From the NCBI GenBank assembly GCA_034440455.1, contig JAWXCB010000054.1:66842-130841 (forward strand): a DNA stretch of 64,000 nucleotides. Direction: 5' to 3'. Positions 9,509 through 18,874 of the stretch are shown here, one piece after another. Within the stretch, counting starts at the first letter, position 1, and every line of letters begins with the position of its first letter. The notes beneath the pieces are model-generated. The model made no database searches. It saw nothing but the letters and a program-made list of their open reading frames with translations, and was not told the origin of the DNA. Made by a program: the position numbers and the translations under genes. This DNA is from JAWXCB01 sp034440455. GTDB taxonomy: Bacteria > Bacteroidota > Bacteroidia > Chitinophagales > CAIOSU01.

Positions 9509-10351
9509 ATGGCTTCCGCTCCATTTTCTATCCTGATTCCCTCTTGGAATAATTTGTGTTACTTAAAGCTTTGCATTGAAAGCATTCAAAAGAATTCTTC
9601 AGTTCAACATCAAATCATCGTTCATGTAAATGAAGGCGCGGATGGAACGCTCATTTGGGTGCAGGCAAACAGAATTGAACACACCTTCAGCCTTGAGAAT
9701 ATTGGAGTCTGCAAAGCGTTGAATGCCGCTGCGCAGCTTGCGCAGCGCCATTTCATTATTTACGTGAATGATGACATGTATGCCTGTCCCCAATGGGATA
9801 CATTTCTTTCGGAAGAAATTGAACAAGTGGGCAGTCAATCGTTTATGTTTTCATCAACGATGATTGAACCCCGCGAGTCGGGGAATTCGTGTGTAATTGT
9901 GCAGAATTTTGGAGATGCCCTTGAAAACTTTCAGGAAGAAAATTTACTCCAAGCTGACTTGGAAAAGTTTGCTTGGTGTGGAGCATCATGTCCCCCTGTT
10001 TTACTTCCGAAAGCGCTTTGGCAAAAAGTCGGTGGAATGAGCGAAGAATTTTCACCGGGCATGTATTCTGATCCTGATTTATCCATGAAAGTATGGCAAC
10101 AAGGCTGTAGAGTTTTCAAGGGCATCGGAAAAAGCAGGGTGTATCACTTCCAATGCAAGACCACGGGACGCATCCCAAAAAATGACGGCAGAAAAACTTT
10201 TCTGAGAAAGTGGGGCATCCTGCCTTCTTTCTTTTATAAATATTATCTCCGGATGGGCGAATCGTGGAATGGCAAACTGCAAGAGCCAAAGAAAAATCTC
10301 CAATTCTGGATGCAGGAGTTGCGCTCGCATGTATTAAGACAATTTACTTAA
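9509..10351 (+). CDS. Family 2 glycosyltransferase
   Basis: This is a 280-residue cytoplasmic GT-A fold transferase. It opens with the GT2 strand FSILIPSWNNLCYLKLCIES. A nucleotide-sugar and metal site is suggested by YVNDDM near residue 91, followed by an acceptor-side motif GMYSDPDLSMKVWQQG. The C-terminal part is basic. Substrate and product cannot be told from sequence; a surface glycan is likely. It follows infB by 21 bases and is followed after 11 bases by another glycosyltransferase, so the pair probably modifies the same glycan. Confidence 0.85.
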   Translation: MASAPFSILIPSWNNLCYLKLCIESIQKNSSVQHQIIVHVNEGADGTLIWVQANRIEHTFSLENIGVCKALNAAAQLAQRHFIIYVNDDMYACPQWDTFLSEEIEQVGSQSFMFSSTMIEPRESGNSCVIVQNFGDALENFQEENLLQADLEKFAWCGASCPPVLLPKALWQKVGGMSEEFSPGMYSDPDLSMKVWQQGCRVFKGIGKSRVYHFQCKTTGRIPKNDGRKTFLRKWGILPSFFYKYYLRMGESWNGKLQEPKKNLQFWMQELRSHVLRQFT

Positions 10352-10362
10352 AACAACGCAGC

Positions 10363-11312
10363 ATGAGCATCAGCGGATTTATGATGGTGAAGAATGGCGT
10401 GAAATTGTATTATCCTGTAAAGGAAGCAATCCAGTCCATTCTCCGTTGGTAGATGAATTCGTTATAGCGCTTGGCGATTGCGATGCAGACGATCTAACCG
10501 AAAAAGAAATCCAAAGCATTCAATCAGACAAAATCAAAATCATCCGCACGGTGTGGGATTTGGAAAAATATCCGCGCGGCATGGAGAATGCCCACCAAAC
10601 CGACATTGCGAAAAATGCCTGCACAGGCGATTGGCTTTTTTATTTGCAGGCAGATGAAGTTGTGCATGAAAAAGATTTACCCGCAATAAAAACTCGCTGC
10701 GCACAACTGCTGCACGACAAAGAAGTAGAAGGATTGCTGTTTGATTATTACCATTTCTGGGGCGATTACAATCATTGTCACCGGTCGCATGGATGGTATC
10801 AGCAGGAAATACGCATCGTGCGGAATGATAAAGAAATTCACTCGTGGCAGTCGGCACAGTCGTTCAGGCGCATCCCGAATTTTGAAGGAATAAATTATCG
10901 TCAGAAAAAAGACACCACTAAACTGAAAGTTGCAATGGTGGATGCACACATCTATCATTATGGCTATGTGCGCCCGCCCCGCTTTATGCAGAAGAAAACA
11001 AAATCACTTGCGACAATTCATAAAGGCGAGATGATTGTACACCAGATGTTTCGAAGCAGACCTGCTGAATTTGATTACGGACCGCTGGGAAGAATTCCCC
11101 TTTTTAAAGGAAGTCATCCGGCAGTGATGCAGCAGCGGATAAAAGAATTCAACTGGGCAGATGCGCTTAACTATTCTTCGGAATTTACGCTCATCAGGGA
11201 AAAACATAAACACGAGAAACTGAAAAACCGCGCACTTTCATTCGTTGAAAACCACTTGCGGAACGGCAGACACTTGTTTGCGCCAAGAAACTACATCCTG
11301 CTGGATAGATAA
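10363..11312 (+). pseudogene. Glycosyltransferase broken by a one-base frameshift
   Basis: An ATG at 10363 starts MSISGFMMVKNGVKLYYPVK and reads to a TAG at 10450. From 10446 another frame continues as VDEFVIALGDCDADDLTEKE and stays open to 11312. The two halves read as one protein of about 315 residues: N-terminal GT2 strand, DGD-like metal site ALGDCDAD, then WLFYLQADEVVHE. Restoring one base between 10441 and 10444 would give a continuous IL-P-LVDEF. No slippery heptamer is present, so this is more likely a mutation or sequencing error than programmed -1 shifting. The neighbouring gene is also a glycosyltransferase. Confidence 0.75.
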
Positions 11313-11315
11313 CGC

Positions 11316-12362
11316 TTACTTAAAACTCCAGTCGAAACTGTTCAATTCCTGAAGACAATTTTTAAGCAAGTCAATACCACCCCTGATGTCGCTCTTGTGC
11401 GCCATTTCAATCACCTGATGGATGTGGCGCGTTGGAATGGAAACACAACCCGCAATCACTCCGCGCGGACTCATGCGCTGCATCCCCGCAGTGTCGGTGC
11501 CGCCTCCGGTGAGGATTTCGGGCTGCCATGTGATTTTGTGTTTGGCTGCGGTTTGTTTCATGAACGCAACCATACGCGCATCGGCAATAGCCGAAGTGTC
11601 CATTAATTTTATTGCCACGCCTTTGCCGAGTTTTGTAATCATCTCTTCGGGCTTTGCCCCCGGAACATCATACGCGATAGTAGTATCCAAACCGAAACCA
11701 AAGTCAGGCTCGATGTGATGCGCAGCCACCATCGCCCCGCGAATACCCACTTCTTCCTGCACAGTGAACACGCCATACACATCGTGCGCGGGCTTTTTCA
11801 TTTCGCGCAGCGTTTCAATTAAAATAAAAACCGACACGCGGTTGTCGAGCGATTTGCAGTTCACACATTCGCCCATCTCAATCAGCTTGCGCTCGCGGGT
11901 AACGGGGTTACCGACTTCAATATATTTCTCCACTTCTTTTTTCGGCAAGCCGAGGTCAATAAAGAAGTCGCTGATTTCAGCATTCTTTTTGCGCTCTTCG
12001 GGCGACATTACGTGAATCGGCTTTGAACCCATCACGCCAATCAAATCTTTTTTGCCGTGAATAATCACGCGCTGTGCGGTGAGTGTTTTCGGGTCGAAGC
12101 CGCCAAGCGTGGTGAATTTCAGAAAGCCATTATCATCAATGTGATTCACCATGAACCCGATTTCATCCATGTGCGCAGCAACCATCACTTTCTTGTTGCC
12201 TTTGCCTTTTTTAAACGCGATGACGTTGCCCATGTTATCAATGGAAATAGCATCCACAAGAGATTTCACTTCGCGCAACACGATTTTGCGGATGCGCTCT
12301 TCATAGCCGGGCGCACCGGCTGTTTCACAGATTTCTGCAAGGAGTTTTACGTTGAGGGGCAT
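11316..12362 (-). CDS. M42-family metallopeptidase (glutamyl aminopeptidase/endoglucanase M-like)
   Basis: M42 enzymes are cytoplasmic dinuclear-metal aminopeptidases that form tetrahedral 12-mers and trim short peptides. The 348 residues carry the expected metal ligands and catalytic acids: MVAAHMDEIGFMV, CKSLDNRVSVF, the Glu pair in FTVQEEVGIRGA, the Asp in GLDTTIAYD, and the C-terminal His in IPTRHIHQVIE. Length fits the family. It is the last gene of a minus-strand group, 33 bases after pyk. Specificity within M42 is not readable. Confidence 0.9.
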   Translation of the reverse strand: MPLNVKLLAEICETAGAPGYEERIRKIVLREVKSLVDAISIDNMGNVIAFKKGKGNKKVMVAAHMDEIGFMVNHIDDNGFLKFTTLGGFDPKTLTAQRVIIHGKKDLIGVMGSKPIHVMSPEERKKNAEISDFFIDLGLPKKEVEKYIEVGNPVTRERKLIEMGECVNCKSLDNRVSVFILIETLREMKKPAHDVYGVFTVQEEVGIRGAMVAAHHIEPDFGFGLDTTIAYDVPGAKPEEMITKLGKGVAIKLMDTSAIADARMVAFMKQTAAKHKITWQPEILTGGGTDTAGMQRMSPRGVIAGCVSIPTRHIHQVIEMAHKSDIRGGIDLLKNCLQELNSFDWSFK

Positions 12363-12395
12363 TTTCTACTTATTAATTCTTTAAAATTATTGCTA

Positions 12396-13820
12396 CTATT
12401 CGACCATAGAAACCTTCAGCATATTCGTGCGCAACTGTTTCTGAATTGGCATGCTGCCGGTGTTCACGATAATGTCTCCGGGTGCTACGAGCTTTTTCTC
12501 TTTCAAAATTTTGATGACATCGCTGATGGTTTCATCTGTGCTCACGAATCCATTATAGTAAAACGGATACACGCCCCACGACACACTGAGAATTGCAAGC
12601 AGCGCTTCGTTGTCGGTGAAAATAATAATCTTTGCATGGGGGCGATAGCTGGAAAGCATGAACGCGGTGTAGCCGGAGCGTGTCATCCCCACGATTACTT
12701 TAGCGCCCAATTCTTCGGCAATCTTACAGGCGTTGTAACACACCGCATCCGATAAAAATGATTTTGATGTTTTCTGCGGAATGAGATTCTTGTTATACAC
12801 CACTTCTTTTGACTCCACATATTTCATGATGCGTTCCAGCGTTTCCACCACTTTCACGGGATGCGCTCCCACAGATGTTTCATTGCTCAACAGCAGCGCG
12901 TCAGCGCCATCAATCATATCGTTTGCAACATCATTGATTTCAGCGCGGGTCGGTCGGGCGTTCGTCACCATGCTGTCGAGAATTTGCGTTGCCACAATCA
13001 CAGGCTTTGATGCGCGGATACATCTGCGCACGATAGATTTCTGAATGAACGGCATTTTTTCCAGCGGCACTTCCACGCCCAAATCACCGCGCGCAATCAT
13101 GATGGCATATGCTTCTTTGATGATTTCTTCGATATGCTCCATCGCCTCGGGCTTCTCAATTTTTGCCATCACCTTCACAGCGTTCCTATCCTTGATATGC
13201 TTGCGTATGTGCGTAATATCTTTTGCGGAGCGCACAAACGAAATCGCAATCCAGCTTGCTTTATTTTCCAATGCGAACTTCAAGTCATCCAAATCTTTTT
13301 TCGTGTAAGCCGCCACCGACAATTTTGTGTCAGGCAGATTCACGCCTTTCTTTGAATGCAATTCGCCTCCGTGCAACACCTTTGCTTTCACAGAATCTTT
13401 TCCGTTTGTCTCCAGCACCTGCAATTCAATCTTGCCATCATCAATCAAAATCTTTTCTCCCGCTTTCACTTCCTTCGCCAGGTTTTTATAATTCACGAAG
13501 ATGTCGGTCTCGGTGCTGATGCTTTGCTTATTGGTGATTCTGACAATGTCATTTTTTGAAAGAATCACTCCGCTTTTTGCATCGCCAATCCTGATTTTAG
13601 GACCTTGCAAATCGGCAAGGATGCCGATGCGCAATCCGAAAGTTTGATTGATTTTGTGGATGTAGCCGAACGTAATCTTGTGTTCTTCGTGTGTGCCGTG
13701 TGAAAAGTTGATGCGGAAAACATCCACGCCTGCTTTCACCAAATCAACGAGCGTTTCATAGCTGCGCGACATGGGACCGACTGTGGCGATAATTTTTGTT
13801 CTGTTGTAGCTGCGTGTCAT
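12396..13820 (-). CDS. pyk: Pyruvate kinase
   Basis: Pyruvate kinase transfers phosphate from phosphoenolpyruvate to ADP in the last step of glycolysis. The 474-residue protein begins with RTKIIATVGPMSRS and has the substrate-binding RINFSHG. The TIM-barrel active site follows: MAKIEKPEAMEHI near 218, IMIARGDLGVEVP near 245, and the helix ATQILDSMVTNARPTRAE. The C-terminal allosteric domain ends at VSMVE. Its ATG overlaps the stop of the IPExxxVDY gene by four bases (ATGA at 13817-13820), so the two are translationally coupled. Confidence 0.97.
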   Translation of the reverse strand: MTRSYNRTKIIATVGPMSRSYETLVDLVKAGVDVFRINFSHGTHEEHKITFGYIHKINQTFGLRIGILADLQGPKIRIGDAKSGVILSKNDIVRITNKQSISTETDIFVNYKNLAKEVKAGEKILIDDGKIELQVLETNGKDSVKAKVLHGGELHSKKGVNLPDTKLSVAAYTKKDLDDLKFALENKASWIAISFVRSAKDITHIRKHIKDRNAVKVMAKIEKPEAMEHIEEIIKEAYAIMIARGDLGVEVPLEKMPFIQKSIVRRCIRASKPVIVATQILDSMVTNARPTRAEINDVANDMIDGADALLLSNETSVGAHPVKVVETLERIMKYVESKEVVYNKNLIPQKTSKSFLSDAVCYNACKIAEELGAKVIVGMTRSGYTAFMLSSYRPHAKIIIFTDNEALLAILSVSWGVYPFYYNGFVSTDETISDVIKILKEKKLVAPGDIIVNTGSMPIQKQLRTNMLKVSMVE

Positions 13821-14239
13821 TCGAGAATAAGATTTTGTTTAGAACGGAGTTCGGCAGGATTGGCGGCAAAGAGCGCTTCAATGCCTGCAAGATTTTTTAA
13901 CTGTTGCAAAATTTCTTCTTTCGTTTCCTCTGCTGCGTCCCCGCGCAGCATCAGCAGGTAATCCACCCGCTTCAATTCAGGCAGCAAAAATGCGCCCGCT
14001 GATTTATTCGCAAGAAGATGATAATGCAGAAAATTGATAGGGTCTTCGTAATGAAATTGATTGAAGTACGCTTCCTGCCGTTTTTTTTCATTGCTGATTT
14101 TCAGTTCATCTTCACGCGATAGTTCAATATTCAATGAGCGATTGATTGCCCAGCAAAGACGGTAATCTTTCAAAGATGAAATCAGGCAAATGAGACTAAA
14201 CTCAAAATCAAAATCAACAAGAAGACGGTGTTTGCTCAA
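13817..14239 (-). CDS. IPExxxVDY family protein
   Basis: This is a small Bacteroidota protein of unknown role. The signature that names the family appears as LPELKRVDYLLMLRGD, close to the C-terminus. The frame is open further up to an ATG at 14332, but residues encoded there look non-coding. The TTG at 14239 begins SKHRLLVDFDFEFSLICLIS, which fits the usual family start, giving 140 residues; I chose it. It overlaps pyk by four bases, a linkage that suggests joint expression. No enzymatic motif is visible. Confidence 0.75.
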   Translation of the reverse strand: MSKHRLLVDFDFEFSLICLISSLKDYRLCWAINRSLNIELSREDELKISNEKKRQEAYFNQFHYEDPINFLHYHLLANKSAGAFLLPELKRVDYLLMLRGDAAEETKEEILQQLKNLAGIEALFAANPAELRSKQNLILE

Positions 14240-14395
14240 GAGAAAGCGATGAATGGCAAATTTATGATTTAGCAATGAGGCGAGCCAAAGCCGAAAATCA
14301 AAGGCAATTAAACAGGGAAAAGTCCAAAGCAACCCAAATAGACGGGTTCAGCGTATTCCTCCTTGTTGTAAAATAAAAGCTCAACTCATTGCAAT

Positions 14396-15208
14396 ATGCA
14401 ACGCGCCCGCTCCGTTTCATCGCCATATTTCACGCTTGTGAAAAAATTGCTCTGCCCTGCCTTTTCCATTCTCTTGCTTTGTAATGCCGCACAGGCAAAA
14501 ATCTCCGATGCGGTTCAACTGCTCTTTTTGAAAAATCATGTATCGGCAGGATTCGCATTTCCCGTAACGCTTGCAAAACAGGAAAGCCACACGGGGTTGG
14601 GTGAGTTTGAGATGCGGACGCTGCCCGGCTTTTCAATGCAATTCGATTATGCGTACAATTTTAATCCTTACATCGGCATCGCTTCAGGCTCGCGCATGGG
14701 CATTAAAAATTTCGGTTATCATGCAGCGGCAACACCCGGAGAGTTTGCTATTCAGAAAACCGTGAGCAGGGATTATGTGCAAATGATTCCCTTTTTCAGC
14801 ATTCCGCTGCTGCTCACTCCGCGCTTTTTTATTTCAAAGCGGAGCTTGCTGCAAGCGGATGTGGGCGGGAGCATCACCTTCTTCATTCCTGCCGGAACAA
14901 TCAACACGCTGAACTATTTTGACGGAACTGATATGAAGCGCGTGTTTGAGATGAAACTCTTTTACCAGGATCGTCCGCTGTTCATGCTCCATGCCGGTCT
15001 TTCCTACGGGCTGATTCTCAAAAGTGAGAACATCCTGAAGATTTGTTGCAGCATTGATTACGGCAGAAGCAGGGCGATTGAAGGACATTACACTTTCTAT
15101 GGCGATGATATGAAAGTGGGCTACGGCAAGATGTATTCTTCGCTTAGTTCTGTTGAAATGGGCATCAGCTATGTGTTCACACGCGCTGCGGGAATCAGGA
15201 AAAGCTGA
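14396..15208 (+). CDS. Predicted outer-membrane beta-barrel protein
   Basis: The 270-residue protein has a basic N-terminus followed by a hydrophobic run (LLCPAFSILLLCNAAQA) that looks like a signal peptide. The rest alternates polar and aromatic/hydrophobic residues with many Tyr, Phe and Gly (FDYAYNFNPYIGIASGSRMG, LHAGLSYGLILKS, VEMGISYVF), typical of small OmpA/porin-like beta-barrels. The last strand ends near AAGIRKS rather than with a terminal aromatic. No specific family is recognised. It is divergent from the IPExxxVDY gene. Confidence 0.65.
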   Translation: MQRARSVSSPYFTLVKKLLCPAFSILLLCNAAQAKISDAVQLLFLKNHVSAGFAFPVTLAKQESHTGLGEFEMRTLPGFSMQFDYAYNFNPYIGIASGSRMGIKNFGYHAAATPGEFAIQKTVSRDYVQMIPFFSIPLLLTPRFFISKRSLLQADVGGSITFFIPAGTINTLNYFDGTDMKRVFEMKLFYQDRPLFMLHAGLSYGLILKSENILKICCSIDYGRSRAIEGHYTFYGDDMKVGYGKMYSSLSSVEMGISYVFTRAAGIRKS

Positions 15209-15242
15209 AACAATTCGCAAATCCTGACTGACGACTTTCCTT

Positions 15243-15250
15243 TAGATTTG
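15243..15250 (+). promoter_or_regulatory. -7 box of the lysS promoter
   Basis: TAGATTTG matches TAnnTTTG and lies 30 bases before the lysS ATG, giving a leader of roughly 20-25 bases. No convincing -33 element is seen. Confidence 0.55.
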
Positions 15251-15280
15251 CACCCTGTTTATTGAAAGAAAATTCCATCC

Positions 15281-16786
15281 ATGCATCTGAGTGAACAAGA
15301 GCAAATCCGCAGGCAGTCGCTTGAGGAAATCAAGAGATTAGGTATTAATCCTTATCCACCTGAACTGTTTGATGTAAACGTAACCACCAAACAAATCCGT
15401 GAAGAGTTTGAAGCGAATAAAGAAGCGTTTCAAAATGTGAGCATTGCCGGTCGGTTAATGTCAAAGCGCATCATGGGCAAAGCGGCATTTGCCGTTATTC
15501 AGGATTCAACAGGCAAGATTCAATTTTATATCGTGCGCGATGAGATTTGCCCTGGTGAAGACAAGATGCTTTACAATACCATTTTCAAAAAAAATATTGA
15601 CCTTGGTGATATTATCGGCATCAAAGGATTTGTGTTCACCACGCAAACGGGTGAAATTACAATTCATGTAAAGGAATTCAAGTTGCTTGCAAAGTCAATC
15701 AAGCCATTGCCTGTGGTGAAGGAAGCCGATGGAAAAGTGTTTGATGAAGTCACCGACCCGGAATTTCGCTATCGCCAGCGTTATGCAGATTTGATTATAA
15801 ATCCAAAAACGCGCGAAGTGTTTCTCAAGCGCACGAAGTTGATTAATTCGATGCGCGAATTTTTAAATGGGAAAGGCTATCTCGAAGTAGAAACACCTGT
15901 GCTGCAACCGATTTATGGTGGCGCTGCTGCGCGTCCGTTCTCTACGCATCACAATACACTTGATACGACTTTGTATCTGCGCATTGCCGATGAGTTGTAT
16001 TTGAAAAGGCTGATTGTGGGCGGGTTTGAGGGCGTGTATGAAATCTCAAAAGATTTCCGCAACGAAGGCATGGATCGCACACACAATCCCGAATTCACCA
16101 TGATGGAATTGTATGTGGCGTACAAAGATTATATCTGGATGATGGATTTGGTGGAGGCGATGGTTGAAAAAATTGCGCTCGATATATATGGTAACACGCA
16201 GGTGAAAGTGGGGGAGAACATAATTGACTTCAAGCGCCCCTGGCTGCGCTTAACAATGTATGAAGCGATTCAGAAATTCAGCGGCATTGATATTTCTGCT
16301 ATGGATGAACAGCAAATTTTTGAAACTGCCCGCTCACTGAAAGTGGACGTGGACAAAACAATGGGCAGAGGAAAACTGATTGATGAAATGTTCAGCAAAC
16401 TTTGCGAGCCACATTTGATTCAACCTACATTTATCACGGACTATCCCGTAGAGATGTCGCCTCTTGCGAAGAAGCATCGCAGCAAACCCGGATTGGTGGA
16501 GCGCTTTGAAGTGATTTGCAACAGTAAAGAACTATGCAACGCATTTTCCGAGTTGAACGACCCGCTTGACCAGCGTGCGCGTTTTGAAGAACAACTGCAA
16601 CTGAAAGCGCGCGGTGACGAAGAAGCGATGATGCTTGATGAAGATTTTCTTCGCGCCCTTGAATATGGAATGCCGCCCACAGCCGGCATCGGCATCGGCA
16701 TTGACCGCCTCACGATGCTCATGACAGATTCGCGTTCCATTCAGGATGTGATTCTGTTTCCGCAGATGAAGCCGGAAGTGAAATAG
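15281..16786 (+). CDS. lysS: Lysyl-tRNA synthetase, class II
   Basis: LysS charges tRNA-Lys in the cytoplasm. The 501 residues show the N-terminal OB-fold anticodon-binding domain (VSIAGRLMSKRIMGKAAFAV) and then the class II catalytic core. Motif 2 is FRNEGMDRTHNPEFTMMELY and motif 3 is GIGIGIDRLTML near the end; YRQRYADLI is a family hallmark. Length is normal for bacteria. Confidence 0.97.
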   Translation: MHLSEQEQIRRQSLEEIKRLGINPYPPELFDVNVTTKQIREEFEANKEAFQNVSIAGRLMSKRIMGKAAFAVIQDSTGKIQFYIVRDEICPGEDKMLYNTIFKKNIDLGDIIGIKGFVFTTQTGEITIHVKEFKLLAKSIKPLPVVKEADGKVFDEVTDPEFRYRQRYADLIINPKTREVFLKRTKLINSMREFLNGKGYLEVETPVLQPIYGGAAARPFSTHHNTLDTTLYLRIADELYLKRLIVGGFEGVYEISKDFRNEGMDRTHNPEFTMMELYVAYKDYIWMMDLVEAMVEKIALDIYGNTQVKVGENIIDFKRPWLRLTMYEAIQKFSGIDISAMDEQQIFETARSLKVDVDKTMGRGKLIDEMFSKLCEPHLIQPTFITDYPVEMSPLAKKHRSKPGLVERFEVICNSKELCNAFSELNDPLDQRARFEEQLQLKARGDEEAMMLDEDFLRALEYGMPPTAGIGIGIDRLTMLMTDSRSIQDVILFPQMKPEVK

Positions 16787-16830
16787 ATTAAACAATCGTA
16801 AGGGTTTTCTGTTTTAGATTCGTCTGAAAT

Positions 16831-17604
16831 ATGCCTGAACTTATCCAACTTTCCGCGCTATTTGTTTTCGTCTATATGACTGCCCTTTTCCTCGTTGCGC
16901 AAATCATTAAGAATAACAGCATTGCAGATATTGGTTGGGGCATCGGGTTCATCCTGATTGCGGTTGCCGGAATGATTGCATCCGGAATATATTCTCCGCG
17001 TCAGTTATTACTTAGTGCAATGATTCTATGCTGGGGCTTGCGGCTTGCCGGTTATATTTTCATTCGCAACAAAGGCAAGGGCGAAGATTATCGGTATCGC
17101 CAATGGCGTGAAGAGTGGGGCAAGCATATCATTTGGCGAAGTTTCTTACAAGTGTTTATGCTGCAAGGTTTTTTGATGCTGCTGATTGCCTTGCCGCTGA
17201 TTGTTGTAAATGCTTTTCCTGCGAATAACATCACATGGATTGATAGTGTAGGATGCTTTGTTTGGTGCGTTGGTTTTTATTTTGAAGCGAGAAGTGATTA
17301 TCAAATGATGCAGTTTAAAAAAGAACCCGGCAGCAAAGGAAAAATCATGACGCGCGGATTATGGAAATATTCACGCCACCCCAACTACTTTGGTGAAGCG
17401 TTGCTTTGGTGGGGCATTTTCATCGTAAGCATTTCAGCAGGGCATTGGTGGATTTCAATTATCAGCCCACTGCTCATCACATTCCTTTTACTTAAAGTTT
17501 CAGGTGTTGTGATGCTGGAGAAAAAATACGAAGGCAATGCCGAGTTTGAGGATTATGCCAAACGTACCAACGCATTTATTCCGTGGCTGCCTTCCGAAAA
17601 ATGA
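16831..17604 (+). CDS. DUF1295 integral membrane protein (steroid 5-alpha-reductase-like fold)
   Basis: The 257-residue protein has about six or seven hydrophobic segments spread along its length. The DUF1295 / isoprenylcysteine methyltransferase-like region ends with GLWKYSRHPNYFGEALLWWG, a cofactor-binding signature of this superfamily, followed by FIPWLP. Members are thought to be reductases or methyltransferases of lipids, but the substrate here is unknown. It is convergent with birA, and the inverted repeat between them probably ends both transcripts. Confidence 0.85.
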   Translation: MPELIQLSALFVFVYMTALFLVAQIIKNNSIADIGWGIGFILIAVAGMIASGIYSPRQLLLSAMILCWGLRLAGYIFIRNKGKGEDYRYRQWREEWGKHIIWRSFLQVFMLQGFLMLLIALPLIVVNAFPANNITWIDSVGCFVWCVGFYFEARSDYQMMQFKKEPGSKGKIMTRGLWKYSRHPNYFGEALLWWGIFIVSISAGHWWISIISPLLITFLLLKVSGVVMLEKKYEGNAEFEDYAKRTNAFIPWLPSEK

Positions 17605-17607
17605 TGT

Positions 17608-17663
17608 AAACCGCAAAGACGCTATGACGCAGAGGATGAGTTTTCTTTGCGCCTTTGCGGTTT
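17608..17663. repeat. CCGCAAAG-type inverted repeat between convergent genes
   Basis: An 11-base arm AAACCGCAAAG (17608-17618) is mirrored by CTTTGCGGTTT (17653-17663), with a partly complementary inside and a T-run after it. A second element of the same kind is at 49388-49445. It lies between two convergent genes and could act as a two-way terminator. Confidence 0.7.
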
Positions 17664-17669
17664 TTCTTC

Positions 17670-18419
17670 CTAAAGAATAAAATCGGTTGTAGAGTAACGT
17701 ATTTCTCCATCCACCTCAATCATTAATCTTCCGCTGTCATCCACTCCTCGAATAATTCCCTCGAAAGATTCGGTAGAAGTTTTGAAAGTTTTCTTTTCAT
17801 CCAAACGATAGAGGTGTGATTGATACGCTTTTTTTATTGCAGCAATGTTTCCTTCTTTGAGTTGCAAATAGCGCTTTTCGAGAAAAGGAAAAAAATCTGG
17901 TAATAACGGAGTTAAATCAAAGTGTTTTCCAAGCAACATCCTCAGCGATACGGGATTCGGAATATCGGGACTGAACACAGTTTGATTTACATTGATGCCG
18001 ATGCCGATCACCGAATAACTCAGGTTTTCTTTCATCAGCGCATTTTCAATCAGAATGCCGCAGAGTTTATTGTCAGCGCAGTAAATATCGTTGGGCCATT
18101 TGATTTTCGGATGCACTTGCAGGCTTTCAAAAAAGTCATGCAGCGCCAGCGATGCCACATAATGCAGCAAGTGCGCTTTTCCCGCTTCGATAAAATCAGG
18201 ATACAAAATCACGCTGAATGTCAGGTTTTCACCTGCTGCGCTTTCCCATTTCTTGCCAAACTGACCTTTTCCCGCAGTTTGTTTGCGGGTAAATATGACA
18301 GTTCCTTCCGCTGGCTTGGATTTTGACAACAACTGTTTCGCGTATTCGTTGGTGGAATCAACGGATGGCAACTCAATCAGAACCTCTCCGATAAAGCGGC
18401 TGTTTGCTATGGTGTTCAA
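17670..18419 (-). CDS. birA: Biotin--[acetyl-CoA-carboxylase] ligase
   Basis: BirA activates biotin to biotinyl-AMP and attaches it to the carboxyl carrier protein. The 249-residue protein has the catalytic core only, with no N-terminal DNA-binding helix-turn-helix, so it is not a repressor. Visible motifs are DSTNEYAKQLL, the biotinyl-AMP loop TAGKGQFGKKWES, IKWPNDIYC and IGIGINVNQ, with a short SH3-like C-terminal domain. It is divergent from rsfS across 63 bases. Confidence 0.93.
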   Translation of the reverse strand: MNTIANSRFIGEVLIELPSVDSTNEYAKQLLSKSKPAEGTVIFTRKQTAGKGQFGKKWESAAGENLTFSVILYPDFIEAGKAHLLHYVASLALHDFFESLQVHPKIKWPNDIYCADNKLCGILIENALMKENLSYSVIGIGINVNQTVFSPDIPNPVSLRMLLGKHFDLTPLLPDFFPFLEKRYLQLKEGNIAAIKKAYQSHLYRLDEKKTFKTSTESFEGIIRGVDDSGRLMIEVDGEIRYSTTDFIL

Positions 18420-18482
18420 GGGGAAATGAGTAATTTTAGTGACTTCCTAAAGTCGTAATATAAAGAGACACAACCAACATTT

Positions 18483-18869
18483 TTGAGAACTACTACCGTT
18501 AAAGCGAAACCAAAATCAAAGACAAAGTTACCCGCGCTGAGCAAAGTAATTGTTGACGCTATTTTAGATAAAAAAGGGGAAGAGGTGGTAAGCCTTGACC
18601 TGCGAAAAATCGGAGATGCGGTCACAGATGTTTTTATTGTCTGTCACGCCACCTCAAGAGTGCAGGTGAAAGCGATAGCCGACCATGTGGAGGGAAAGGT
18701 GAAAGCAGTTTTAAAAGAAAATCCCGTGCGCTCTGAAGGGTTTGAAAATTGCGAATGGGTATTAATTGATTATTTTGACGCAGTTGTCCATATTTTTCTA
18801 AAAGAAAGAAGAGAATTCTACCAATTAGAAGATTTATGGCAAGATGCCGAACGAACAGAACACGAATAA
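18483..18869 (+). CDS. rsfS: Ribosomal silencing factor RsfS
   Basis: RsfS (Iojap family) binds ribosomal protein L14 and blocks subunit joining when nutrients are low. The 128 residues contain VIVDAILDKKGEEVVSLDLR and the conserved GFENCEWVLIDYFDAVVHIF. The frame has a stop at 18456-18458 and no ATG before the conserved part, so the TTG at 18483 is the best start. ftsH begins 5 bases after the stop, implying one transcript. Confidence 0.92.
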   Translation: MRTTTVKAKPKSKTKLPALSKVIVDAILDKKGEEVVSLDLRKIGDAVTDVFIVCHATSRVQVKAIADHVEGKVKAVLKENPVRSEGFENCEWVLIDYFDAVVHIFLKERREFYQLEDLWQDAERTEHE

Positions 18870-18874
18870 CAACC

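Noticed and set aside
10264..10300. EWQTARA in an alternative frame, similar to KWQTARA of the DUF559 element
   Set aside because: It lies in the wrong frame of the first glycosyltransferase, with no hairpin ends or DUF559 sequence around it; coincidence.
10441..10452. Programmed -1 frameshift in the glycosyltransferase
   Set aside because: No X-XXY-YYZ slippery heptamer and no strong downstream structure at the junction.
12057..12755. Plus-strand 232-residue open frame across the M42 and pyk genes
   Set aside because: It is the antisense of two clear genes, with composition rich in His and Cys typical of shadow frames.
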